A stretch of DNA of 64,000 nt from Halichoerus grypus. Taxonomy: Eukaryota; Chordata; Mammalia; Carnivora; Phocidae. The notes below the pieces were generated by a model. The model made no database searches and was not told where the DNA came from. It saw only the letters and a program-made list of their open reading frames with translations. This document shows positions 55,568 to 64,000 of the stretch, piece after piece. The stretch spans positions 7,068,001 to 7,132,000 of the forward strand of contig NC_135717.1 of the NCBI RefSeq assembly GCF_964656455.1, read 5' to 3'. The translations under genes and the position numbers were made by a program. The first letter of the stretch is position 1; each line of letters starts with the position of its first letter.

Positions 55568-56237
55568 GTGAGTTACAATGACTTATTGTATTTTACTGAG
55601 AACAGTTCGTAGGAAAACTGTCTGTACGCTCCTCTCCTTCCCTTCCTCTACTTTTAGGCTCACCCTCCGTTCCCTCGGAAGCCTTTCTAAGTAGGGGGTA
55701 ATGGGGAGGAAGGCGACCAAATTATGAATAATTCATGAGGTCCGCCCCATTCTTTGGACACGCCCCCTCCAAGTCGTGCTGACGCACGTTGCGTGTACCA
55801 AATCTGAGGAAGCGACGTAACAGTCCCCGCCCCTAGGGTGCAGGGCGGGGCGTTAGCTCCAGCACGTGCTGTATCTACCCGCGCAAGCCCAAAAGGGTGT
55901 GCGCAGGCGCTGCCCGCTAGGGGGAGGAAGGAGGCGGGGTAGGGAGGTTGCTGGGTTTAGAGCCGGGCGGAGACCGCTGAGACTCATTCCTCAGGAACAA
56001 GGGTCGGGTGTCAAGGAGACCTTTTCACACCAGCTCCCCGTCCCCCGCCTACGGTGGGTGGGATCGCGCGGCAGAGACAAAGGATATCAGTAGGGACGGA
56101 CATAGCTGCGAAGGGAAGTAGGGTGTCAGTTTGGGGTGGTGGGCTTTTTGGGGGGGGCTGAGGTGGGCTATATTTAAACTCCCGGAGCCGTTAAGTTGGT
56201 TCGTACTCATGCGCGCGCAACCAGGGTGGTGGCGGAG

Positions 56238-56248
56238 TGCGCATGCGT
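56238..56248 (+). promoter_or_regulatory. NRF1-type site in the MEPCE 5' region
   Basis: TGCGCATGCGT is close to the palindromic NRF1 consensus and lies about 310 bp before the MEPCE start, in a CpG-rich stretch with further GCGCGC motifs. Confidence 0.5.
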
Positions 56249-56555
56249 GATTCAGGGGCGAGAGGAACGCGCTTTAGCAGTGCGCGCTCGCGACGAAGCG
56301 GTAGTGGTGGAGGAGAAAGGGGTTGGCGCACGCGCGGTTGATTCCTCGAGTTCGGTTCTCGCGGGCATCTTGTTTTGGTCTCGCGGGCGAGTGGGGCGCG
56401 CTTCGGGGGAGGCGCTTGGGTGCGAGACTAGGCGAGAAGAGCAGAGCTGCGCGCGCACTCGGGGAAGGGGGGAAGGGAGCGGGCTCTAGGGAGGGGGGTT
56501 AAGCCCCCAGTCCCCCCCCTCGTTGCCCTCGACTGGGACGGAATAAGGGGAGGAA

Positions 56556-58250
56556 ATGATCGAGATGGCGGCGGAGAAGGAGCCGTTTCTGGTGCCGGCC
56601 CCGCCGCCGCCGCTCAAAGATGAGTCGGGCGGAGGGGGCGGCCCCACGGTGCAACCGCACCGAGAGGCCGCCTCCGGGGAGCTCTGCGGCGGGACGCAGC
56701 GTGGGCTGGGCCCGCGCGCACAGTCGGCGGGGGCCCCGGCTTCTGGGGCTGGCAAGGAGAACCCTGGGGCTACATCCACTCGGGGAGGCCAGTCGCAGCA
56801 GCAACGAGGGGGCGGCCCCCAGGCGCAGTCGCATGGGGAGGCCCGCTTGTCGGATCCCCACGGGCGAGCCGCTCCCCCTGACGTGGGGGAGGAGCGACGG
56901 GGAGGGGGCGGAACAGAACTGGGCCCCCCTGCCCCTCCTCGACCCCGAAATGGCTATCAGCCCCACCGGCCCCCTGGGGGAGGCGGGGGCAAGAGGAGAA
57001 ATAGTTGTAACGTAGGGGGAGGTGGTGGAGGCTTCAAACATCCGGCCTTCAAGAGGCGCAGGCGGGTTAATTCGGACTGTGATTCTGTGTTACCCTCCAA
57101 TTTTCTCCTGGGGGGCAATATCTTTGATCCACTGAACCTGAATAGTCTCCTGGATGAGGAAGTGAGCCGCGCACTCAATGCAGAGACCCCTAAGTCATCT
57201 CCACTTCCGGCCAAGGGGCGAGATCCAGTGGAAATCCTCATCCCCAAAGATATTACTGACCCGCTCAGTCTCAATACTTGCACTGATGAGGCCCAGGTAG
57301 TTCTTGCATCGCCACTCAAGACTGCTCGGAAGCGGCATAGACACCGGGGACAGCACCACCAGCAGCAGCAGCAGGCAACTGGAGGGAATGATAGCCACTC
57401 TGTGCTCCCCACAGCCCCCCTCACTCCCTCACTCCATGGGGAGGGCACCACACAGCAGCAGCGGCATAGGGGCCAGAACCGGGATGCCCCCCAGCCCTAT
57501 GAACTCAACACAGCCATCAACTGCAGGGATGAGGTCGTGTCTCCCCTTCCGTCTGCCCTACAGGGTCCCTCAGGCTCCCTTTCAGCCCCTCCAGCTGCCT
57601 CAGTTACCTCTGCACCCCCGTCTTCCTCCTCACGACATCGCAAACGTCGCAGGACTTCCAGCAAGTCAGAGGCAGGGGCTAGGGGTGGAGGCCAGGGTCC
57701 CAAGGAAAAGGGCCGAGGGAGTGGGGGAGGCCGCCACCACCACCATCACCACCACCACCACCACCACCACCTCCACCCATTACCTGCAGCAGGCTTCAAA
57801 AAGCAACAGCTCAAGTTCCAGTATGGGAATTATTGCAAGTACTATGGTTACCGCAATCCTTCCTGTGAGGATGGGCGCCTTCGAGTGTTGAAGCCTGAGT
57901 GGTTTCGGGGTCGGGACGTCCTAGATCTGGGCTGCAATGTGGGCCATCTGACCCTGAGCATTGCCTGTAAGTGGGGTCCATCCCGCATGGTGGGCCTGGA
58001 TATCGATTCCCGGCTCATCCACTCGGCCCGCCAAAATATTCGACACTACCTGTCTGAGGAGCTGCGTCTGCCATCCCAGACTTCTGAGGGGGACCCAGGG
58101 GCAGAGAGTGAGGAAGGGACTGTAACCGTCCGAAAGAGAAGCTGCTTCCCAGCCTCACTGACAGCCAGCCGGGGTCCCATTGCTGCACCCCAAGTGCCCT
58201 TGGATGGAGCGGACACATCAGTCTTCCCCAACAATGTTGTCTTCGTCACG
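56556..58250 (+). CDS. MEPCE: MEPCE coding exon 1: disordered region and SAM-binding core
   Basis: A 1695-nt exon holds 565 codons: all of the low-complexity N-terminus and the first half of the methyltransferase fold, including [12 protein letters not shown] and the SAM loop. It ends VVFVT at ACG|GTAAGA. High GC here matches the CpG island. Confidence 0.96.
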
Positions 58251-60404
58251 GTAAGAGGGTCCGAAGGCTCTTGGGATAGGGGCCAGGTGTGAAGATGAGA
58301 TTAAATGGGAACAAGACCCAGGGGAGTTAAGACACAGAGAGATTTCTGCATGTACTCTTTGCTAGAACCAGATCCTCAAGGGTCTGAATCTGTGAATGAC
58401 TGCTGAATGTCTCCCTTTCTATAACCTGGAAAGGTAGGGGCTCTAACCTGGGCTCCTTTGTCATGACTACTGGCCCCAAGATGGGGTTGGACTCCTTTTG
58501 CCCTGCTTCCGGCCTGGACTGTAATCCAGACTAGTCCGCCTTCCCTTGCTTGCTGCTGCTGCTCACTCGGAGACTTGATCCAGATGGAAAGTTGTCCTCC
58601 AGCGCACTGAATGGTGGTGCACGAAGGGATAGGTGTCAGACACGGAATGCCTTGGGGTGGGAGCAGGATTTAGGGTAGTGCCTAATATTTTGATAGGGAC
58701 TTTGATCCAGAGTTGGTTGAAGAATGTTGGTGGTCAGAACCCCAAGTGGCTTGGTCAACCTCATGTTGACCCTAGATAGTGGGATAGGTAAGAGTCAGAG
58801 TCCTCTGCAAGAGGGGAGGGTATTTTGTCTTCAGAGTGTCTGTCCCCTGACTGCACATAGCTCTCCATAGAACACTCCGGTTCGGCCATCTGCAGGAACA
58901 GTTGGTGGTGGCGGGTTGGGTTAAGCCTGCAAGAATGGACTTTGCAGAAGGTGTTGATGAGCTTATCATCTAGAAAAGGTTTCCTAAGGGCTGGGGCTCT
59001 TTACTTCTCCCCGAGAAAGGAAATAGGCCTGGAACTTTGCCAGCCCCAACTCCAGGGAAGGAACCACAGGTTGGTTCCCTTTCAAACTTGGGTTAAGTCC
59101 CTCTGCATAACATTGAGTCACTCAGCTTAATGTTTGTGGGGTGGGATTAAGTACTGGATGGAGTCTCGGGAGAACCCTTGTTCTTTGAAATTTCACCCCA
59201 GTTTTGGAGACCTCTTGGGTAATTTGCTCAATTTAAAATTATCCATGCTCCCTTTTTATGTTTGGCTTACTACCAACAGAAAGCAGGGGCAGGAGGGTGT
59301 AAAGCAAGAAAATGAGACTCAAGAGGGCACCATTTGGGAGTTAGTCTGACAAGTGTCAGAGAAGGTTGTGGCCAAGGGCTAAGGTAAGGCTATAGGACTT
59401 TCTGTCTTAGAGGCTGCAGAGCGGGGCGCCTGGGTGGCTCAGTCGTTAAGCATCTGCCTTCGGCTCAGGTCATGATCCCAGGGTCCTGGGATCGAGCCCT
59501 GCATCGGACTCCCTGCTCCTTGGGGAGCCTGCTTCTCCCTCTCCCACTTCCCCTGCTTGTGTTCCCCTTTCGCTGTGTCTCTCTCTGTCAAATAAATAAA
59601 TAAAATTAAAAAAAAAAAAAAATAGAGGCTGCAGAGCAGGTTGGGGGGGGGCAGTGGTTCTTTTTATTGCCTCTGTTGACCTTGCCCCCAATTCTTGCTT
59701 CAGGGTAACTATGTGCTGGATCGAGATGAGCTGGTGGAGGCCCAAACACCTGAGTATGATGTGGTGCTCTGCCTCAGCCTCACCAAGTGGGTGCATCTGA
59801 ACTGGGGAGATGAGGGGCTAAAGCGCATGTTTCGCCGGATCTATCGGCATCTGCATCCTGGGGGCATCCTGGTCCTAGAGCCCCAACCTTGGTCATCCTA
59901 TGGCAAGAGAAAGACTCTCACGGTGAGTTGGGATTCGGGTGGATATTGCGATATCCTTCCTTTAGTTGGGGCAAGAAAGGCCTCAAGGAAACAGAAAGAG
60001 AAGTACTTTCTGAACAAGGTGAATAGTTCCCCAGGGTGGGCATCATTCACCAGGGCAGAAGCCAGCAAGCTGAAGTGGTCCCCTGCCCTTCTCCCTAGGA
60101 AACAATCTATAAGAACTACTATCGAATCCAGCTGAGGCCAGAGCAGTTCAGTTCCTACCTGACATCCCCAGAGGTGGGCTTCTCCAGCTATGAGCTCGTG
60201 GCTACACCCCACAACACCTCCAGAGGTAAGGCTGGCTGACGGGAGAGGATGGGGGGCCGCGGATGGTGAGGGGGGTCTTGGCAGAGAGGATGCAGATCCC
60301 GTGGAGTCTTGAAGTCCCGCCAGCCCTACTGATCGCACACTCTCTCCCCAGGCTTCCAGCGTTCTGTGTACCTGTTCCACAAGGCCCGTTCCCCCAGCCA
60401 CTAA
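56556..60404 (+). CDS. MEPCE: MEPCE, 7SK snRNA 5' gamma-phosphate methyltransferase (4 coding exons)
   Basis: Nuclear capping enzyme that puts a methyl on the 5' gamma-phosphate of 7SK snRNA and stays in the 7SK snRNP with LARP7, which holds P-TEFb inactive. Coding exons: 56556-58250, 59704-59922, 60099-60225, 60352-60404; phases 0,0,1 close to 697 aa (human 689). The N-terminal 400 residues are disordered, rich in Gly/Pro, with a basic KRRRR stretch, a Gln5 run (269-273) and a His12 run (394-405). The Rossmann methyltransferase follows, with SAM motif VLDLGCNVG at 455-463, GLDIDSRLI, and [18 protein letters not shown] in exon 2. It ends KARSPSH. The ATG at 56556 ([11 protein letters not shown]) is the conserved start; the next ATG (56565) has the better Kozak context (GAGATGG). 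Head to head with ZCWPW1. Confidence 0.96.
58251..59703. other. MEPCE intron 1
   Basis: 1.45 kb. Apart from the SINE at 59423 I see no repeat or exon. Splice ends are GTAAGA and GCTTCAG. Confidence 0.8.
59423..59622 (+). mobile_element. Carnivore SINE in MEPCE intron 1
   Basis: Sense copy with a 15-A tail; perfect 15-bp target-site duplication TAGAGGCTGCAGAGC (59408-59422, 59623-59637). Confidence 0.96.
59704..60404 (+). CDS. MEPCE: MEPCE coding exons 2-4: C-terminal half of the methyltransferase
   Basis: Exon 2 (59704-59922) gives [20 protein letters not shown] and the conserved [20 protein letters not shown]. Exon 3 (60099-60225) gives [20 protein letters not shown]. Exon 4 (60352-60404) ends [13 protein letters not shown] at 60402-60404. 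Introns 3 and 4 are only 176 and 126 bp. Confidence 0.95.
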
Positions 60405-60900
60405 GTGGCCCCCTGAACAGAAAGTGTGAAGAAGCTGCCCACTGCTCTTAAGGACCTGGGGGGAAAGGAAAGTATCCCGAGGTCTTTCCTTTTTGGCTCC
60501 AAAAAATAGTTTCCTTTCATGGATCTGCAAAGAACACTTTTCCTCTGTTGCCGCCCCAGCCCCCTCCCTACACCTCTGGCCCCCCGAGCAGCAAGCCCAG
60601 CTGTGCTGGGGGTGCCGACGTCGTCCTCTCCCCCCAGCTCACTGGGCTGGATGGCGTGGACTGTTCTCGGGTGTGGGGGGGCAGGTAGCAAGTTCTCTGG
60701 CCTCTTCCTCCTGTTCTCCAAAGGAGATTTCCATTTCTCCTCAGCCGTTGTCCCTAGCTGCGTTTCAGCGACCACAGATAAATGGACTGAGGGTTAAGAG
60801 GGGGAAGTCTGGCAGGGAGGCATGCAGGTACTGTGAAAATCCTTCCCTCTGCTGACCCCCACTGGGAGAGGGGGTTGGGTTTGGAATGTAAGAACAGCAC

Positions 60901-60906
60901 AATAAA
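60901..60906 (+). terminator. MEPCE: MEPCE poly(A) signal
   Basis: AATAAA about 500 nt after the stop, just past a GT-rich stretch; the 3'UTR is therefore about 520 nt. Confidence 0.8.
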
Positions 60907-61586
60907 TTTGATGTTTAGGGCAGTGGCCCCCACACTTGTGTCTGGCACTTTCTAGCTAATGGGGAAGGGATGGTGCCTCCCATTAGAACCTGCGCTTCCT
61001 CTGCCCAAACGAGTCTCAAGAAGAGGACAGATTTTTCAGTGGTTGGGAGGACTGAGTTGAATGCTAGTCAAATCTACACACAACTAAACAACTCTAATCA
61101 GGAAGGAGGGATATAATGTGAATTTTTATGTGAAACTTGAAGCAAAGAGTCCATCTCCCCTCCCCAAAAAACCCACTGACAAGAATTTTTTTGTGGGAGC
61201 TTTGGACAGAAGGCTAACTTTGGAAGAATTAACAGTGGAGCTGAAGTGGAGCTAGGAAAAGGCACTACTGATCAGACCACCCACCCACCTTTTTTGTGAT
61301 GTGCAACTGGATGAATAGGCAATTAACGTGAAACTCTTCAGCAGCTCCTCAAGTGTTCCTGGAACTTTGAATATTCATTCAACAAATATTGAGCACTCTT
61401 GGATCTGGTGTAAACAAGATGGGCAAGGCCCCTAGAGGTAAAAGCAAGGAAGTAATTTCAATAACTGGGTGCAAATAGCCCGCTGTCTTGCAGGGTCCTT
61501 GAGCCAGGTAATTAGGGAAGGACTCCCTGAAGTTTAACAGACTGAGACCCACCCACATGTTAAAGTGATCAGAAATAAGCAGTGCA

Positions 61587-61741
61587 GGGGCACCTGAGTG
61601 GCTCAGTGGGTTGAACATCAGACTCCTGGAAGTCCTGCTTCCGGCTCCGCGCTGAGCGTGGAACCTGTTTGGGACGCTCTCCTGCTCCCTCCCATCTCCC
61701 CCTACCCCCTCACACATGCTTTCACTATTTAAAAAAAAAAA
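61587..61741 (+). mobile_element. Shortened carnivore SINE between MEPCE and PPP1R35
   Basis: Sense copy with an internal deletion: GGGGCACCTGAGTGGCTCAG joins early to the 3' half; A11 tail. Confidence 0.85.
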
Positions 61742-61923
61742 TGCAAAGTAAGGACGTGGTCCTATGACCGAAGTAAGGGGAAGAGGTGGGACAGTGTTCT
61801 CAACTTGCCATCACTACCAAATTCCAAAAAGGCCAAAAACTTGACTTCCAGACAGCTTTCATCCTGAGGCTTGACCCCATTTTAAGTCTCCCAAGAAGAG
61901 TCCCATTTGTTAGCAAAAACCAC

Positions 61924-61929
61924 TTTATT
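61924..61929 (-). terminator. PPP1R35: PPP1R35 poly(A) signal
   Basis: Minus-strand AATAAA only 57 nt after the TAG, giving a very short 3'UTR. Confidence 0.75.
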
Positions 61930-61985
61930 CTGAAAAATAGTTTTAACACAAAAATATTAATTAGCAATCCAGGGAGCCTCCACGT

Positions 61986-63019
61986 CTACACTTCCCATCG
62001 CCTCAGTGTCCGGTGCATGAGGAAGGTATCCTCTGAAGGGCGGGGCCGGAGTTGAAGACGGAGAGGGGGCAGACCGTCCAGGGTCAGGTGTGGAGACTCA
62101 TAAAATAATGTGTCTGGGTCACAAAGGATGGTCATGTCTGGCCCTGACCCAGGTGGCTCCTGTGGGGAATTGGAGCCCAAAGCCAAGGTTACCCTCGGGA
62201 AGGGGAAGGGGGCGCGACACAGAAACAAGCCCAGGTCCCTCACCTTTGGGGGCGGGGCTCGGGCCTGCGGTGGCAGGAGCGCCAGTTTCTCCCTCAGCGC
62301 AGCGCTCAGAACCTGTTCCTCCGGCACCTGCAGGCTCACCAGGTCTCGGAAGAGCCGCCTGGAGCGCGGCACGTTCAGCCCTGAGACCGCAGTGGGGAGT
62401 GGGGGTGAGCGGCGCCTCTCATCCCCACTCCCGCGCCCCGCCGGCCGTCTCTCTCTCACCCTCGGCCACGCTCTCCTCCAGGCCGCAGCGGGTCTGGAAC
62501 GACTTTCTCAGCTGTTCCTCCACGGCCTTCGCGGCATCGAACTGGCTGCCGGCTGCAGCCCGCGCGGCCTGCAACTCGAGGCTCAAAGCCAGGCTGCTCT
62601 GCTGCGCGGGCGCCCCCAGGTCCTGCGGTGCCGCGGGCTTCTCGCTAGGTGCTGCGGCGGCCGGCGGCGGTTCGGACCGCACGGGGGAGAGCGGCGCCAA
62701 GCGAAAGCGGACCTGGGAGCAGAGAGCGGGACCGTGAATAGGTGGCGCGGGCTTGTGTGCGGCCTGGCGGCCAGGCCTTCCCCCAGCTCACCTGCCGCCC
62801 CTTGCGGGCCCCGCCCCGCCGCTCCGCCCGCCCCTTCCGCCGGCCGGGGCAGCTGGTCGGCCGCTCGGGAGTCTCGGACCGCGAGCTCAAGCTCAGGTCC
62901 AGGCCAGGCTCGGGCACTGGAGCTCTGGGCTCCGGGGCGCGGGGTTCTGGGGGTGGCCCGGGGGCCGCCAATGCCTCCCCTCCGACCGACTCCAGCTCGG
63001 CCTCCCCACAGCCCATCAT
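61986..63019 (-). CDS. PPP1R35: PPP1R35, protein phosphatase 1 regulatory subunit 35 (4 coding exons)
   Basis: PP1-binding centrosomal protein needed for centriole elongation and conversion to centrosomes. Exons in transcript order: 63019-62792, 62712-62460, 62380-62244, 62159-61986; phases 0,1,0 close to 263 aa (human 253). Introns are tiny (79, 79 and 84 bp). The N-terminus ([11 protein letters not shown]) is Pro/Arg-rich and disordered. The PP1 docking motif R-Q-V77-R-F79 is split exactly by intron 1. The conserved C-terminal half runs from [19 protein letters not shown] through [19 protein letters not shown] to [20 protein letters not shown] and [13 protein letters not shown]. Convergent with MEPCE. 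The first of two tandem ATGs is used as in human. Confidence 0.95.
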
Positions 63020-63059
63020 CTTGGTGTGGCTGCGGGGGTGCAAGGTCTCCGGAGGCCAG

Positions 63060-63200
63060 GGGTCACGGGACACGAAATCGCCACCCCACCCCCTCCGCCG
63101 CCCCTCCCGGATGCCGCTACCGGAAACCGCTTGCCCCTACCCAATGGGGCGGGAAGACCAGCCCCCGCTCCATCCCATTGGCGCTACTAAGCGTCATTTC
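63060..63200 (-). promoter_or_regulatory. PPP1R35 promoter region
   Basis: CpG-rich and TATA-less. CCAAT at 63141-63145 and inverted ATTGG at 63177-63181 sit about 120-160 bp before the start codon, with a GC box (GGGGCGGG) beside the first. Confidence 0.5.
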
Positions 63201-63930
63201 CGTTGCTCGGCTCCCTGTCTCCCGCGGGCTTCCGCCCGCAAAACCGCGGCCCCGCCCCTAAGCCGGAGTTTCGGAACCGCCGCCCGCGGAAGCCCTACGG
63301 GTCCTCACGAGGACCATTTTTCCTTCGGAAACCTGGATGTGGCGTCTCTGTCCTGCAGAGTCTTTACCTGACTTCTGCTCGAGTCCAGAGTGTGTCTGTC
63401 AGTCCCTTCTGTCGGGGTGCCCCGCATTGGCCCTCCCTCGTCAGCGCCTCCGCAGCATCTCCCGGCGATCCTCGGAACTGGGACCGGAGCTTCCCAGTAT
63501 GAGTGAGGGCGGGGCTCGCCGAGCCCAGCTCCGGGCTCCTTCCCGGGACTCTGGGCGTTCGTGGTGGCCCGGGCGCTAACTGCCTCGTTCCGCCTTATGG
63601 CCTCTTGTGACTTTTCCCCCTTCGAGGGCTCCCTACAGTATTCGTCTCTATAAAAATACGTATCTGTATGTTGAATACAGTTTTCAAAAAGAAAGTCTCG
63701 GTGGATTTATCCTGGACTTCTAGACTACGGGGCAGGAGACCGGATCGCTTGTCCGTTCCCTGTGTTCCTCGGGGCAGGTCCTCTCAGTTCTGTGAGCCTC
63801 TGTTTCTTCTTGTGCAAAATGTGCTAAGTCGGGCGCATGACTCTTGAGGCTCTCCCCAAAAGGGGTTAATATTCAGTCAACAGGCACGTTTGGGTACCAC
63901 TTTGCAGTTTGATAGTTTTCTCGTGCTTTA
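63200..63930. other. GC-rich flank right of PPP1R35
   Basis: The first 350 bases are CpG-rich, the rest ordinary. Open frames here have no recognisable homology and no splice context. In human the next gene is C7orf61; no exon of it is seen. Confidence 0.5.
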
Positions 63931-63932
63931 TC

Positions 63933-64000
63933 TTTTTTTTTTTTTTTTAAAGATTTTATTCATTTATTTGAGAGAGTGAGAGAGAGAGAGAGCACACGAG
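63933..64000 (-). mobile_element. Carnivore SINE cut by the window end
   Basis: T-tract and GATTTTATTCATTTATTTGA tail of a reverse copy; the rest lies outside. Confidence 0.85.

Larger units (their letters stand above)
54700..57100. other. CpG-rich region between ZCWPW1 and MEPCE
   Basis: CG dinucleotides and GC boxes are dense here, in contrast to the AT-rich introns on the left. The stretch covers the probable ZCWPW1 start and the MEPCE start and first coding exon, so it reads as a shared CpG island. Exact island borders need a calculation. Confidence 0.7.

Noticed and set aside
56499..57041. 180-codon minus-strand frame
   Set aside because: Shadow of MEPCE exon 1; composition explained by the GC-rich coding strand.
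62110..63261. 383-codon open frame on the plus strand
   Set aside because: It is antisense to all PPP1R35 exons, in very GC-rich sequence where long frames arise by chance; its product has no recognisable domain.
1..64000. CRISPR arrays, operons, phage or other bacterial systems; structural RNA genes
   Set aside because: Spliced genes, SINEs and L1s show a mammalian chromosome. The only tRNA-like sequences are SINE heads.

Overview
This is a mammalian nuclear locus from a caniform carnivore. The evidence for the lineage is about 28 tRNA-Lys-derived carnivore SINEs (core GGCGCCTGGGTGGCTCAG, A-tails starting AAATAAATAAA), many with clear target-site duplications, together with carnivore-type L1 3' ends. 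The SINE variants look arctoid (bear, seal or mustelid-like); the species cannot be fixed by eye.

Four genes were rebuilt exon by exon, with intron phases that all close. From left to right they are: PILRA (+, coding 6577-22446, 7 exons, 300 aa), an inhibitory Ig-like receptor; ZCWPW1 (-, coding 49058-23370, 17 candidate exons, up to 658 aa), a meiotic reader of H3K4me3/H3K36me3; MEPCE (+, coding 56556-60404, 4 exons, 697 aa), the 7SK snRNA capping methyltransferase; and PPP1R35 (-, coding 63019-61986, 4 exons, 263 aa), a PP1-binding centriole protein. Order and orientation match human 7q22 (PILRA-ZCWPW1-MEPCE-PPP1R35). PILRA and ZCWPW1 converge, with poly(A) signals about 480 bp apart. ZCWPW1 and MEPCE are head to head across a CpG-rich region (about 54.6-57 kb). 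MEPCE and PPP1R35 converge. The genes are not functionally one system; the synteny is simply conserved.

Region by region: 1-6.5 kb is intergenic, with an antisense L1, SINEs and two diverged copies of an unidentified repeat. 6.5-22.7 kb is PILRA, with a repeat-filled 9.9-kb intron 2. 23.2-54.8 kb is ZCWPW1; its introns hold a nested L1 (25.6-33.1 kb), L2, MIR, hAT and Tigger-type DNA elements and SINEs. 54.8-57 kb is the shared promoter region. 56-61 kb is MEPCE. 61.9-63.2 kb is PPP1R35 and its promoter. 63.2-64 kb is GC-rich flank ending in a SINE cut by the window edge.

I found no undescribed multi-gene system. The observations most worth checking are: an AT in place of AG at one ZCWPW1 acceptor, with an in-frame rescue site; a Cys-rich 48-nt cassette exon in ZCWPW1; a 23-bp tailless SINE-head insertion and a pure poly(A) insertion, both with target-site duplications; a retrocopied 3'UTR inside an old L1; extra cysteines in the PILRA Ig domain; and a possible TATA/CCAAT promoter upstream of MEPCE.
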